From Desulfosudis oleivorans Hxd3 (GTDB taxonomy: Bacteria > Desulfobacterota > Desulfobacteria > Desulfobacterales > Desulfosudaceae), in assembly GCF_000018405.1 (NCBI RefSeq), contig NC_009943.1, forward strand, positions 289,255-353,254: a DNA stretch of 64,000 nt, given 5' to 3'. Shown here piece after piece: positions 50,258 through 58,838 of this stretch. The number at the start of each line of letters is the position of its first letter. The first letter of the stretch is position 1. Under the pieces are notes generated by a model. It was not told the DNA's origin. It did not search any database and saw only the letters and a list, made by a program, of their open reading frames with translations. Made by a program: the position numbers and the translations under genes.

Positions 50258-51289
50258 TCAAATGCGGCAAAGATAACGGGCCTTGGCCCGCAGAATCCGC
50301 TCCACTGAGCACAGGGCCTGTTTTCTGTGCGTGTCCGATGTTTCCAGCAGTTCCCTGAAGGACTCAACCGCCTTTTTTCTGTCCGGCCCCTTGTGGCAGA
50401 CCAGCACCATGTCGATGCCGGCCCGGTCCGCGCATCGCACCACCTGATCCATAACATGGTGGTTGCGAATGGCGCCCATGTCCAGATCGTCGGTCATCAC
50501 CAGGCCTTCATATCCCAATTTTTCCCGCAGCAGGGTTTTTGCAATAGGTGTCGACATGCTGGCCGGCAGGTCCGGATCCAGGGCGGTGTAGCGGATATGG
50601 GAAAGCATGATGCCGGCCACGTCCCGTTCGATGGCCGTCTTAAACGGCACCAGGTCGGTGGTTTCCATTTCTGCGGGATCGGCCGCCAGCCAGGGCTGGT
50701 CGATGTGGGAGTCGGCCGTGGTGCGGCCGATGCCGGGAAAGTGCTTGCCCACGGCCATTATGCCGTTTTTCTGCATCTCTTCAATGACCACGCCGCCCAG
50801 CCGGGCCACTTCCCGGGGGCCGCCGGCAAAGGCCCGGCCGGCCATGACGCTGTCGGTAACCCCGTCGGCCACGTCCAGCACCGGCGCCATGTTCATATTC
50901 ACCCCGATGCCGGCCAGCTCGGACGCGGTGATTCGGGCGAAGTGCCGGGCCTGGTCATCCGTGGTGATTGAAGGGTTGCCCTCAAACCGGGTAAAGGGCG
51001 GTTTGAGCCGGGCCACTTGTCCCCCTTCCTGGTCGATGGCCACAAACAGGGGCGGCAGGCGGCAGGCCGCGGCATGGGCCTGGGCCGAAGCGCACAGGTC
51101 GCGAATCTGATCGGGGTGCTCCAGGTTCACGGCAAACAGAATAATACCCCCCACCTTGAGGGTGTCGATCAGGTATTTGAGGTCGTCGTTGAGGGTTGTT
51201 CCCTCAAATCCGGCCACAAGCCGCTGGCCAGCCAGCATGTCATCGGAAAAGCCGGAGAGGGAAAAAGGGCGTTTGTCGGTTGCTGCCAT
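50258..51289 (-). CDS. nagZ: Beta-N-acetylhexosaminidase NagZ (GH3)
   Basis: A 343-residue GH3 enzyme. Motifs: PLFVAIDQEGGQVARL, KHFPGIGRTTADSHID (the KHxPG substrate-binding loop with His general acid) and GLVMTDDLDMGAI (nucleophile Asp). It removes GlcNAc from 1,6-anhydro-MurNAc peptides in cell-wall recycling. Length matches NagZ. It is followed in the operon direction by nothing obvious; the thioesterase gene lies 36 nt upstream and may be co-transcribed. Confidence 0.94.
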   Translation of the reverse strand: MAATDKRPFSLSGFSDDMLAGQRLVAGFEGTTLNDDLKYLIDTLKVGGIILFAVNLEHPDQIRDLCASAQAHAAACRLPPLFVAIDQEGGQVARLKPPFTRFEGNPSITTDDQARHFARITASELAGIGVNMNMAPVLDVADGVTDSVMAGRAFAGGPREVARLGGVVIEEMQKNGIMAVGKHFPGIGRTTADSHIDQPWLAADPAEMETTDLVPFKTAIERDVAGIMLSHIRYTALDPDLPASMSTPIAKTLLREKLGYEGLVMTDDLDMGAIRNHHVMDQVVRCADRAGIDMVLVCHKGPDRKKAVESFRELLETSDTHRKQALCSVERILRAKARYLCRI

Positions 51290-51325
51290 CTGATTTCCTG
51301 TAACCGGGCTGTCAGCCCATTTGGA

Positions 51326-52120
51326 TCAGGTATTTTTACGGAACTGGGAAACCTGGCGGGAAACGGCCACCAGCCGATCGTTTTCATCCCATACCTGGCC
51401 ATCCTCCTCCACGATGCCGTTGTGAATAAAACGGGAACGGAACACGCACCTGAGCCATGGGCTGGAGGGTTTCTGCCGGATATTGACCGACATTTCCAGT
51501 GTGGGCACCCAGGCCGTCATGCCGTGGCTGGCCAGCACCGGCGGCGGAAAGGCGTCAGCGGCCAGCAAAAGCGAGAGCATGTCAAAGGGGCGGTCATCCT
51601 TGAACCGGATCCACCCTTTCTGTTCAGACCGGTCGGTCAGGGCCCCTGAAGTGAGCCACCCGGTGCAGGCCGGATCCAGCCGCACATCCATCTGCTCAAA
51701 AATAGTGTAGCCGGGAACGGCTGGAAATTCCAAGCAATCCTGGCGGGAGGCCAGCACCGGCGGGTCGGCCTCGTAGCGGGTTTCCGGGTCTTCAACAGCG
51801 TTGTCGGTCAGGGTGCAGAGGGCAAAGACCTTTGTGTCTCCCTCCTGTTCCAGTGAGGCCTGCCACCGCTCAAACCGGGAGGAGGTCCCAAGCAAATCCA
51901 CTGCCAGCGAGACCGGTCCGGGAACGCACCGGGACACGAAGTTGGCCGTAAAAATCGTGATCCACTGCTTTTCCGCGTGCTGCAAAACCCCGTTGGCCAT
52001 CAGGGCCATGAGGTAGCCGCCGTCGGGGTTGCGGTTTACCGACCAGTTGGGCGTCACAGTGGCTGAAAACAGCTGCCGGGCCTGCTGCTCCAGCGCGATG
52101 TCCCGGTCAAACGAATACAT
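51326..52120 (-). CDS. Acyl-CoA thioesterase-like double-hotdog protein
   Basis: A 264-residue protein with the double-hotdog layout of TesB/TesC-like thioesterases: VNRNPDGGYLMALMANGVL with the family's GGY turn, FVSRCVPGPVSLAVDLLGTSSRFE, then a second half with SLLLAADAFPPPV and WVPTLEMSVNIR and a terminal VWDENDRLVAVSRQVSQFR. It would cleave acyl-CoA. TAAGGAGATTGATC precedes the ATG; a TTG 6 nt earlier is weaker. It is close to nagZ and to the FkbM gene. Confidence 0.85.
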   Translation of the reverse strand: MYSFDRDIALEQQARQLFSATVTPNWSVNRNPDGGYLMALMANGVLQHAEKQWITIFTANFVSRCVPGPVSLAVDLLGTSSRFERWQASLEQEGDTKVFALCTLTDNAVEDPETRYEADPPVLASRQDCLEFPAVPGYTIFEQMDVRLDPACTGWLTSGALTDRSEQKGWIRFKDDRPFDMLSLLLAADAFPPPVLASHGMTAWVPTLEMSVNIRQKPSSPWLRCVFRSRFIHNGIVEEDGQVWDENDRLVAVSRQVSQFRKNT

Positions 52121-52148
52121 GATCAATCTCCTTACAGGCAGGGGGCGG

Positions 52149-52988
52149 TTAAGGCCAGTGCAGACGCCGCTTGATGGATTTGATGTGCCGGGTGATCAGC
52201 ACATATTTTAACCGGAACAGGGAGGCTTTGACGCTCTGCCCGCGGGTCGGTCGGTAGACATAGTGATACACCGGTGTGCCGGCCCACCGGGAAATCGGCA
52301 GGTAGTGGCGTTCGGCAAGATAACGGTCCAGGTCGTTTTTAAGCTCCGGACGGCACACCTCGACAAAGAGGTGGGGATGATGGTGTTCGAGGGTGTGGAC
52401 GGCGCCCTTGAGCACGGAGAGTTCGTTGCCTTCCACGTCTATTTTGATAAGCAGAATGCGGTCGTGATTATCCACATGCCGGGACACCACCACGTCCAGC
52501 GTGTCAACAGCCACGGTGTCGCCCTTCAGCAGGCGGTTTTCCGACGGGGCAGAATCTTCCGGGGATTCCAACCGGGCCAGGCCCATGCTGCCTTCCGAAT
52601 CCACGGGAAACACCAGCCGGCCTTCGGTTTTTTGCTCCCCCACCGCGCACTCAATCACATGATAATCGGCGACGTTGTTTTCAAGATTATGGTAAAGCGC
52701 TTTGTACAGCCTGGCATTGGGTTCAATGCTCACCACCTTTTTCCCGATAAAGGCCCCCATGTAAACCGAGTGGTTGCCGATGTTGGCCCCCACATCAATG
52801 CAGACCGCACCGGACCGGTTTTCGTGCCGGGTGATAAAGTCCATGTATTCAAGCAGGTCGATTTCGTAGAACGATTTTTTTTCATCAATGTAGTTGATGA
52901 TATAGTCTTTCTCATTGGGGCCTTCCATTGAGAAGCGTCTTTTGCCGGTTTTGTGCCGATAGGTAAAATTGACCACAGCAGTCTCCAT
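52149..52988 (-). CDS. FkbM-family SAM-dependent methyltransferase
   Basis: A 279-residue protein. The SAM motif AVCIDVGANIGNHSVYMGAF is at about residues 60-80, EPNARLYKALYHNLENN follows (motif II region), and LLIKIDVEGNELSVLKGA is the FkbM signature. A C-terminal basic segment may contact membrane or nucleotides. FkbM enzymes O-methylate sugars or polyketides; the target here is unknown. It precedes the thioesterase by 28 nt on the same strand. Confidence 0.9.
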   Translation of the reverse strand: METAVVNFTYRHKTGKRRFSMEGPNEKDYIINYIDEKKSFYEIDLLEYMDFITRHENRSGAVCIDVGANIGNHSVYMGAFIGKKVVSIEPNARLYKALYHNLENNVADYHVIECAVGEQKTEGRLVFPVDSEGSMGLARLESPEDSAPSENRLLKGDTVAVDTLDVVVSRHVDNHDRILLIKIDVEGNELSVLKGAVHTLEHHHPHLFVEVCRPELKNDLDRYLAERHYLPISRWAGTPVYHYVYRPTRGQSVKASLFRLKYVLITRHIKSIKRRLHWP

Positions 52989-53489
52989 TATTGAATAAAG
53001 TGGCAGCTTTCCGCATACTGTCGAATGTCATAAATGGTTTCTAGCCGGGCCAAGGCGTTCTGTCAAGAAACATGAAATCAACAGGATGTTGATAAAATGT
53101 TGATAACAACCACAACTATTCGAAATTAAAAATATAAAAACGAACTATAGTCCGGTTGAAAAACTGCGCCCCGGTGTTTAAAAGGGCCTGTTTTATGTTA
53201 TGGATCAGTAAAATAGCGGTTTTAACATCAGTGTGTTTATAACTTCTGCTTTTTCGACAGAGCAATTTTTAAAAAGGATATTCCCGAAGATAACATTCAA
53301 TAAGAGATGCGGTTTCATTTAAATCAAAATCGGGATCGGGATCGAAATCGAAACCCGAAAACCATCATTATCACCAATATTGCCGTGGTAGAAAAAATCT
53401 CTTGAACATTCGTGGGCGGGTCATTTAAAGTAGAGACACGCACATAAGATGATGCGCGGTTTCAATATCCCATCAAGCGAGGTTCCGCC
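52989..53489. promoter_or_regulatory. Intergenic region between FkbM and hypB genes
   Basis: A 501-nt divergent region, AT-rich in the middle (53080-53160, with two ATGTTGATAA direct repeats at about 53088-53109). A hexameric repeat lies at 53329-53357. It should hold both promoters. No gene is seen. Confidence 0.5.
53329..53357. repeat. Hexameric GAT-rich intergenic repeat, copy 3
   Basis: AATCGGGATCGGGATCGAAA then TCGAAACCC, a 6-bp period with ATCG core in the same direction as copy 2. It is 133 nt before the hypB start. Confidence 0.7.
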
Positions 53490-54158
53490 ATGAAAGAGAT
53501 CAAGGTTGTCCGCAGGGTTCTGGATGTCAACGAGATGATGGCGGACCAGAACCGCCGCCGGTTTGCCGAGAGCAATGTGTTTGTGCTCAATGTGATGAGT
53601 TCGCCGGGCGCGGGCAAGACCACATTGCTGGAAAAGACGCTGGAGCTGTTGATGCCGGACGTGCGGTGCGCCGTTATCGTGGGCGATATCTGCACCACCA
53701 ACGACGCCGATCGCCTGGCAAAATCAGGCGTTGACGTGGTGCAGGTCAATACCGACGAATTCGGCGGAGACTGCCACCTGGCGGCCCATGTGATCGAAAA
53801 CGCGGCCGCAAACTTCGACCTGGCCGGCCTGGACCTGCTGATCGTGGAAAACGTGGGTAACCTGGTCTGCCCGGCCGAGTTTGACATCGGCGAGGATGCC
53901 CGGGCCGTGGTGCTGGGTGTCACCGAGGGAGAGGACAAACCCCTCAAGTACCCCCTGATGTTCCGTGTGTGCGACGTGGCCCTGCTCAACAAGGTGGATT
54001 TGCTGCCCCACCTGGAAATCGATATCGACAGGGCGGAGGCCAATATCCTTCAGGTTCATCCGGACATGCCGGTATTTCGCACCTCCTCCAAAACCGGGGA
54101 AGGGCTGGAGCCGTGGCTTCAGTGGATTCGAAAAAAAGTGGCGGCCAAAAAGGGTTGA
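53490..54158 (+). CDS. hypB: Hydrogenase nickel-incorporation GTPase HypB
   Basis: A 222-residue SIMIBI GTPase. The P-loop MSSPGAGKTTLLEKTL is at about residues 36-51; VGDICTTNDADRL and GGDCHLAAHVIENA hold the metal Cys/His; LLIVENVGNLVCPAEF and ALLNKVDLLPHL (NKxD) complete the nucleotide site. It delivers nickel to [NiFe]-hydrogenase or related enzymes. There is no hypA beside it, and a His-rich N-terminal nickel store is absent. GGTTCCGCC stands before the ATG. A MEMO-family gene follows after 40 nt. Confidence 0.93.
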   Translation: MKEIKVVRRVLDVNEMMADQNRRRFAESNVFVLNVMSSPGAGKTTLLEKTLELLMPDVRCAVIVGDICTTNDADRLAKSGVDVVQVNTDEFGGDCHLAAHVIENAAANFDLAGLDLLIVENVGNLVCPAEFDIGEDARAVVLGVTEGEDKPLKYPLMFRVCDVALLNKVDLLPHLEIDIDRAEANILQVHPDMPVFRTSSKTGEGLEPWLQWIRKKVAAKKG

Positions 54159-54198
54159 GCCGCCGAATATTCGAAAAAAAGACCAAGGCGAACACAGC

Positions 54199-55047
54199 AT
54201 GGACATTCGGCCCGCAACATATGCCGGAAGCTGGTATCCCGATACCGCGGCGGAGTGCAGGCGCCAGATCAAGGCCTTTCTGGCTGAAAAAACCCTGACG
54301 CCTCCGGACAGGGAGCCCTGCGGTGCCATCGTGCCCCATGCCGGATGGATTTATTCCGGCGGCATTGCCTGCCGGGCCCTGGCCCTTTTAAAGGGCAGCC
54401 AGGTACCGGACACCATTGTCATTTACGGCCATCACCTCTACCCCAAGTCCTCCCCCCGCATTCTGTCGGAAGGCAGCATGGCCACACCCCTGGGCATGCT
54501 GGCCGTGGACGAGGCCCTGGCCGCAAAACTGATGGACCGGTTCACCTTTCAGGCCGAGAGCGTTCACCACTTTGCCCCGGACAATACGATTGAACTTCAA
54601 CTACCCTTTATCAGGTATCTTTTTGGCGATGTGAAGATCGTGCCCGTGGGGGTGCCGCCCGATGCCATGGCTGTTGAAATCGGCCGGTTCACGGTCCAGG
54701 CGGCCCGGGACCTGGGCCTTTCCGTCAAGGTGGTGGGCTCCACCGACCTGACCCATTACGGGGCACACTTCGGCCTTTCCCATTATGGCCTGGGCGAGGC
54801 GGCCCACCGGCAGGTGCGGGCCAACGAGGACCGGCGCATCATCGACCGCATGCTGACTTTGGATCCCCACCGGGTGCTGGACGAGGCTCTCTCCAGCCAA
54901 AATGCCTGCTGCGCGGGGGCCGTGGCAGCAGCTCTGGCCGCGGGTCTGGAGATGGGCACCGATACGGCCATGCTCACCGAATATGCCACCAGCTACGACA
55001 AGAGCCCGGGCGACAGTTTTGTGGGGTATGCCGGGATTCTCTTTTAG
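54199..55047 (+). CDS. MEMO-family (AmmeMemoRadiSam system protein B) protein
   Basis: A 282-residue MEMO1-family protein: RPATYAGSWYPDTAAECR at the start, GAIVPHAGWIYSGGIACRAL, HHLYPKSSPRILSEGSMATPLG, ELQLPFIRYLFG, VGSTDLTHYGAHFG and CCAGAVAAAL. The fold is like extradiol dioxygenases and binds a metal through His/Asp. Members often neighbour an AMMECR1 and a radical SAM gene, but neither is here. Reaction unknown. ATG 54199 is the start typical of the family (MDIRPA). Confidence 0.9.
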   Translation: MDIRPATYAGSWYPDTAAECRRQIKAFLAEKTLTPPDREPCGAIVPHAGWIYSGGIACRALALLKGSQVPDTIVIYGHHLYPKSSPRILSEGSMATPLGMLAVDEALAAKLMDRFTFQAESVHHFAPDNTIELQLPFIRYLFGDVKIVPVGVPPDAMAVEIGRFTVQAARDLGLSVKVVGSTDLTHYGAHFGLSHYGLGEAAHRQVRANEDRRIIDRMLTLDPHRVLDEALSSQNACCAGAVAAALAAGLEMGTDTAMLTEYATSYDKSPGDSFVGYAGILF

Positions 55048-55055
55048 ATGAACAC

Positions 55056-55092
55056 CATCGCTATCGAAATCGGTATCGGTATCGAAATCGAC
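55056..55092. repeat. Hexameric GAT-rich intergenic repeat, copy 4
   Basis: ATCGCTATCGAAATCGGTAT then CGGTATCGAAATCGA. Period is 6 bp, with an ATCG core. It lies between the MEMO gene and the ferredoxin gene. Confidence 0.7.
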
Positions 55093-55147
55093 GAAAAACA
55101 GCTGACCTCGATTTTGATAGCGAGTTTAAGCGCAAGGAGGCAGTAAC

Positions 55148-56134
55148 ATGCCCGACACCATTTCCAGGCGTAATTTTTTAAAGGCCGGTCTGATCACGGC
55201 CGGGGCCGTGGCCGCCTCGGGCACGGGCCTGGCCTCCATGGCGGGGGCTGCTTCCGGTGAGCCCTTGTGCACCCTGCTGGACCTGAGCCGGTGCATCGGC
55301 TGCGAAGAGTGCGTGTATGCCTGCCGGGAGGTCAACGGCCACAAGTTCCCGGAGCTCAAGGGCGCCATTCCCGAGATGATTCCCAGGGAAAAGGTAAAGA
55401 TCGCCGACTGGTCGGCCCCGGAAAAACAGGCCGTTTCCGACCGGCTCACCCCCTACAACTGGCTCTACATTCAGCGGGCCTACGGTGAACACAACGGCGA
55501 ACCCTTTGAGCTCAACATTCCCCGGCGGTGCATGCACTGCGAGAACCCGCCCTGCTCCAAGCTCTGTCCCTTTGGCGCGGCCTACCAGCAGGACAACGGC
55601 ATCGTGGCCATCTCCCCGGACATCTGCATGGGCGGGGCCAAGTGCAAGGCGGTCTGTCCCTGGCACATTCCCGAACGCCAGTCCGGGGTGGGGCTTCACC
55701 TGAACCTGATGCCCCAGTACGCGGGCAACGGGGTCATGTACAAGTGCGACCGGTGCTTTGACCGGGTGGCCGAAGGTGAGCTGCCCGCCTGCATTGAGGT
55801 TTGTCCTGTGGATGTTCAGCAGATCGGGCCGAAAAGCCGGATCATTGAAAAGGCAAGACAGCTGGCAAAGGAGACCAACGGGTTTATCTACGGGCTGGAG
55901 GAAAACGGCGGCACCAACACCATTTATGTGTCACCGGTGCCTTTTGATGTGCTAAACGGATCGGTGGAAAAAGGACCGGGCAAACCTCACCTGCAACCGG
56001 TGGCCGATGCCATGACCACGCCCAACCGGATGTTTGCGGCCCTGGCCATTGCGCCGGTGGCCGGTATTGTGGCGGCCGTGGCCCGGTTCGGACTGCTGGC
56101 CGGCAACAAAGACCATGAAAAGGAGAACATGTGA
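55148..56134 (+). CDS. Tat-exported multi-[4Fe-4S] ferredoxin with a C-terminal membrane anchor
   Basis: A 328-residue protein. The N-terminus ISRRNFLKAGLITAGAVAAS is a Tat signal. Four iron-sulfur clusters are suggested: CIGCEECVYAC, CMHCENPPCSKLC, CMGGAKCKAVC and CDRCFDRVAEGELPACIEVC. Residues about 293-320 form a membrane helix (RMFAALAIAPVAGIVAAVARF), as in HybA/DsrO-like electron-transfer subunits of periplasmic complexes. It overlaps the next gene, a small b-type membrane protein, by 4 nt. A catalytic partner is not visible nearby. AAGGAGG precedes the ATG. Confidence 0.92.
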   Translation: MPDTISRRNFLKAGLITAGAVAASGTGLASMAGAASGEPLCTLLDLSRCIGCEECVYACREVNGHKFPELKGAIPEMIPREKVKIADWSAPEKQAVSDRLTPYNWLYIQRAYGEHNGEPFELNIPRRCMHCENPPCSKLCPFGAAYQQDNGIVAISPDICMGGAKCKAVCPWHIPERQSGVGLHLNLMPQYAGNGVMYKCDRCFDRVAEGELPACIEVCPVDVQQIGPKSRIIEKARQLAKETNGFIYGLEENGGTNTIYVSPVPFDVLNGSVEKGPGKPHLQPVADAMTTPNRMFAALAIAPVAGIVAAVARFGLLAGNKDHEKENM

Positions 56135-56598
56135 TGATCGGTATAACAGACCGCCTTCTTCTGTGGCTTTACCGGGTGGGGGTCGGCGTGGCGATCTTTA
56201 CCGGGTTCGGCAACATGCCCCTTTACGGCCGTTACTACGTGGGGAATGTGCCGGGCTTCGGGTGGTCGAGCAACTTCATGGTCAATGTGCAGGTGCATTA
56301 TGTGGCCGGCGCCGTGCTGGTGGCCCTGGCCGTTTATGCCGCCATTGTTTACACCGGCCTGCGCGTCAGGGGCTTACGCCTGACAACTTCCGGTGTGTTG
56401 CGTGTCGTGTTTCTGGTGCTGGCCCTGCTCTCCGGCCTTGTGATGGCGGTAAAAAACCTGCCGGGCGTGTCCGTGGATTTTCCCATGATGCCGGTCCTAA
56501 ACTTTTTTCACCTGTTTGCGTCCATGATCTTTATGTTCTTTTCCCTGGGGTGTGTGATCACGCGGGCACGGTGGATAAACAGTTCATCTCCCGATTAG
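56131..56598 (+). CDS. Small cytochrome b-like integral membrane protein
   Basis: A 155-residue protein with about four membrane helices (LLLWLYRVGVGVAIFTGF, VQVHYVAGAVLVALAVYAAI, LRVVFLVLALLSGLVMAV, FFHLFASMIFMFFSLGCVI). His in VQVHYVAG and FFHLFAS, in different helices, could ligate a b heme. It is coupled to the Tat-exported ferredoxin by ATGA, so together they likely pass electrons between periplasm and the quinone pool. It is shorter than usual b561 or FdhI-type subunits. Confidence 0.75.
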   Translation: MMIGITDRLLLWLYRVGVGVAIFTGFGNMPLYGRYYVGNVPGFGWSSNFMVNVQVHYVAGAVLVALAVYAAIVYTGLRVRGLRLTTSGVLRVVFLVLALLSGLVMAVKNLPGVSVDFPMMPVLNFFHLFASMIFMFFSLGCVITRARWINSSSPD

Positions 56599-56704
56599 TG
56601 GTAGTAAAGACTTGCATGCTTTTCAGTGCGGTCGATGGTTTTGAAAGGGGCCCCCTCGACCCCTTGAATCCTGAGCCTCCATTAGACTGGAGAAAGTCCC
56701 AATA

Positions 56705-56738
56705 AAAAAAGCCCCCCCTTTATCAGGAGGGGCTTTTT
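56705..56738. terminator. Bidirectional terminator
   Basis: AAAAAAGCCCC and GGGGCTTTTT flank a 14-nt loop. It stands between the + strand cytochrome b-like gene and the - strand tmcB-like gene and can end both transcripts. Confidence 0.85.
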
Positions 56739-56760
56739 GTCTTTCATGAAGCGTTTTTGT

Positions 56761-58095
56761 CTACTCGGCGGGCTCGGGTTTTTCCATCACCTCGTAGATG
56801 ATCTCGGAGAGGAACTTGGTGTGCATGCCGACCTCGTAGTAGCTGATGATATCCTCCATGCCGCTGTGGCAGTTGTGGCAGGGCGTGATTAAAATTTCAG
56901 CTCCGGTGTCGGCGATCTGCTTGGCTTTGACCGAATTGCTGATCACCCGCTTGTTCTTAAAGGGAGGGCCGCAGTTGATCACCCCGCCGCCGGCGTTGCA
57001 GCAGTAGTTGTGCTCACGGTTGGGGTGCATCTCGATGAAGTTTTCACATATCTGGTTGACCACGTACCGGGCCTTTTCATGTAGGCCCCGGCCCCGGACC
57101 ACGTTGCAGGGGTCGTGCAGGGTGACCGATTTTTTGTATTTTTCTTTTATCTTTATTTTACCGGATTTGAGCAGGTCATAGTAAAATTCGATGGCGTGCA
57201 CAATCGGAATGGGCGGCATTTTCCAGCCGAGCTGCCGGTTGCCCATATCATAGACCGAGCGGAAGGCATGGCCACACTCGCCCATGACGATTTTTTTGAC
57301 CTTGAGCCGGGCCGCCGCCTCGAAATGGGCCCGTTTGACCCGGCCCATGATCTCGTTGTCGCCGGTGTACATGGCCATGTCGCTGTTGTCCCACCCCGGG
57401 GTGGCCGGCATGGTCCAGTCAAGCCCCGCCGTGTTCATGATAATGGCGGCGTTGTAGATCAGGGTGGGCTGGAACTTGGGCTCCGGGCCGATCACGGAGT
57501 ACATGATCTCGGCACCCTCTTTTTCCAGCGGAATCCGCAGGTTGGGCATCTCTTCGCGACCGTCCTCCTCCTGCCACTGAAGGGTGTCGATCCACTCATC
57601 CTCTTTTACCCACATCTGGTTCATGGTGGCGGCATGGCTGTGGGCCGTGGCCTGAATGTACAGGGGGGTAACCCCGCACAGGTGGCAAAAGCGACGGGCC
57701 ACCAGCATCAGGTAGGCCACGTCGATACCAAAGGGGCAGTACATGGCGCACCGCTTGCAGACGTTACACTCGGTGGAGGCGATCTCCGACATCTCCTTGA
57801 TGAAATCCGGAGAGACGTTGCCTTTTTTCTTGATGAGTTCCCCAAGGGTCCGCTTCACCTTTCCGGCTGGTGAATACTTGGGATCTTTATCGTTGGACAG
57901 GTAGACATGGCAGGCATCCGAACAAAGGCCGCAGTGAACGCAGGTGTCCACGTAGGTGCGAACCTTGGCGCCCATGGCCTTGCCCAGCATTTTGTTATAT
58001 ACGGTTTTAATCCGTTCCGGGGTCAGTCGCCTGGCTCCGGTATCAAGCCCCTCGTCTATTATGACTTTTTTTTCTTTTTCAGCTGTTTCGGCCAT
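56761..58095 (-). CDS. tmcB: TmcB-like CCG-domain iron-sulfur protein
   Basis: A 444-residue protein. It has two 4Fe-4S sites, CVHCGLCSDACHVY and CNVCKRCAMYCPFG, then two CCG-type (HdrB/D-like) motifs, HDPCNVVRGRG with NYCCNAGGG, and a late TPCHNCHSGME. It fits TmcB, the cytoplasmic electron-output subunit of the Tmc complex in sulfate reducers, with the catalytic-type cluster of heterodisulfide reductases. It ends the tmc transcript and is 49 nt after tmcC. Confidence 0.9.
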   Translation of the reverse strand: MAETAEKEKKVIIDEGLDTGARRLTPERIKTVYNKMLGKAMGAKVRTYVDTCVHCGLCSDACHVYLSNDKDPKYSPAGKVKRTLGELIKKKGNVSPDFIKEMSEIASTECNVCKRCAMYCPFGIDVAYLMLVARRFCHLCGVTPLYIQATAHSHAATMNQMWVKEDEWIDTLQWQEEDGREEMPNLRIPLEKEGAEIMYSVIGPEPKFQPTLIYNAAIIMNTAGLDWTMPATPGWDNSDMAMYTGDNEIMGRVKRAHFEAAARLKVKKIVMGECGHAFRSVYDMGNRQLGWKMPPIPIVHAIEFYYDLLKSGKIKIKEKYKKSVTLHDPCNVVRGRGLHEKARYVVNQICENFIEMHPNREHNYCCNAGGGVINCGPPFKNKRVISNSVKAKQIADTGAEILITPCHNCHSGMEDIISYYEVGMHTKFLSEIIYEVMEKPEPAE

Positions 58096-58144
58096 CTATA
58101 TTTCCTCCTTGCATGGGAACAAAAAGCAGTGGTTGTAGGTGTTT

Positions 58145-58822
58145 TTACCAGTCTTTTGCACACCGTACCCCGCCGAATTCAGAGGCGATGTAGGAACGTG
58201 TGAACACGGCAAACAGCATGTGGCTCAGCCGGGTAAAGGGAATGGCCACCAGCATGATCTCTCCGGAAAGAATGTGAAGCAGGATCCATGTGCGGTAGTC
58301 CAGCCACTGGTGATAGGCAAAAAAACCGGTGACAAACGGGGCCGCCGTGATCAGCAGCAGAACATAGTCCGACGGGGTGGTCAGGTACTTGACCTCTTTT
58401 TGCACGATTCTGCGTACCAGAAAGAAGATGCAGCAGGCGATCACGATTACGGTCATCACATCCACTACCCCCGCCGGCAGGGTGGGCCAGCTCACGCCCC
58501 AGGAAAAGGCGATCATCACCACGTGGCCGGCCAGAAAGATCGGCAGCACGAGCAGGCAGATGTGAAAGGCAAAGGTGGCCACGGTCATGACCGGGTGCAT
58601 GCGCCAGCTGGTGGTGCCAAAGGGGACGATCCAGTGGGCGATGGAGCGCAGGCTGTGATACAGGCTCATGTAGGTAAAGATGAACCGGTCTTTTTTGTTG
58701 ACCAGGGCAAGCATTTTCCAGAGCCGGTAGATGCTGCCCCCGACAAACAGGATAAAGGCCGCCCACACAAGGGGGCCGCTGACAAAATTGTATATGACGT
58801 CAAAGGTATCCGGAGTGTTCAT
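58145..58822 (-). CDS. tmcC: TmcC-like membrane cytochrome b subunit
   Basis: A 225-residue membrane protein with five or six helices, like NarI/DsrM-type b cytochromes: FVSGPLVWAAFILFVGGSIY, HPVMTVATFAFHICLLVLPIFLAGHVVMI, VVDVMTVIVIACCIFFLV, YVLLLITAAPFVTGFFAYHQWL and WILLHILSGEIMLVAIPFTRLSHML. His residues in these helices can hold two b hemes. It links the periplasmic cytochrome with TmcB and the quinone pool. It lies between tmcD (16 nt) and tmcB. Confidence 0.88.
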   Translation of the reverse strand: MNTPDTFDVIYNFVSGPLVWAAFILFVGGSIYRLWKMLALVNKKDRFIFTYMSLYHSLRSIAHWIVPFGTTSWRMHPVMTVATFAFHICLLVLPIFLAGHVVMIAFSWGVSWPTLPAGVVDVMTVIVIACCIFFLVRRIVQKEVKYLTTPSDYVLLLITAAPFVTGFFAYHQWLDYRTWILLHILSGEIMLVAIPFTRLSHMLFAVFTRSYIASEFGGVRCAKDW

Positions 58823-58838
58823 GGTTGTCTCCCTGATC

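Noticed and set aside
49863..55092. Hexameric repeats as a CRISPR or coding repeat
   Set aside because: The period is 6 bp without spacers, and all copies are in gene-free DNA.
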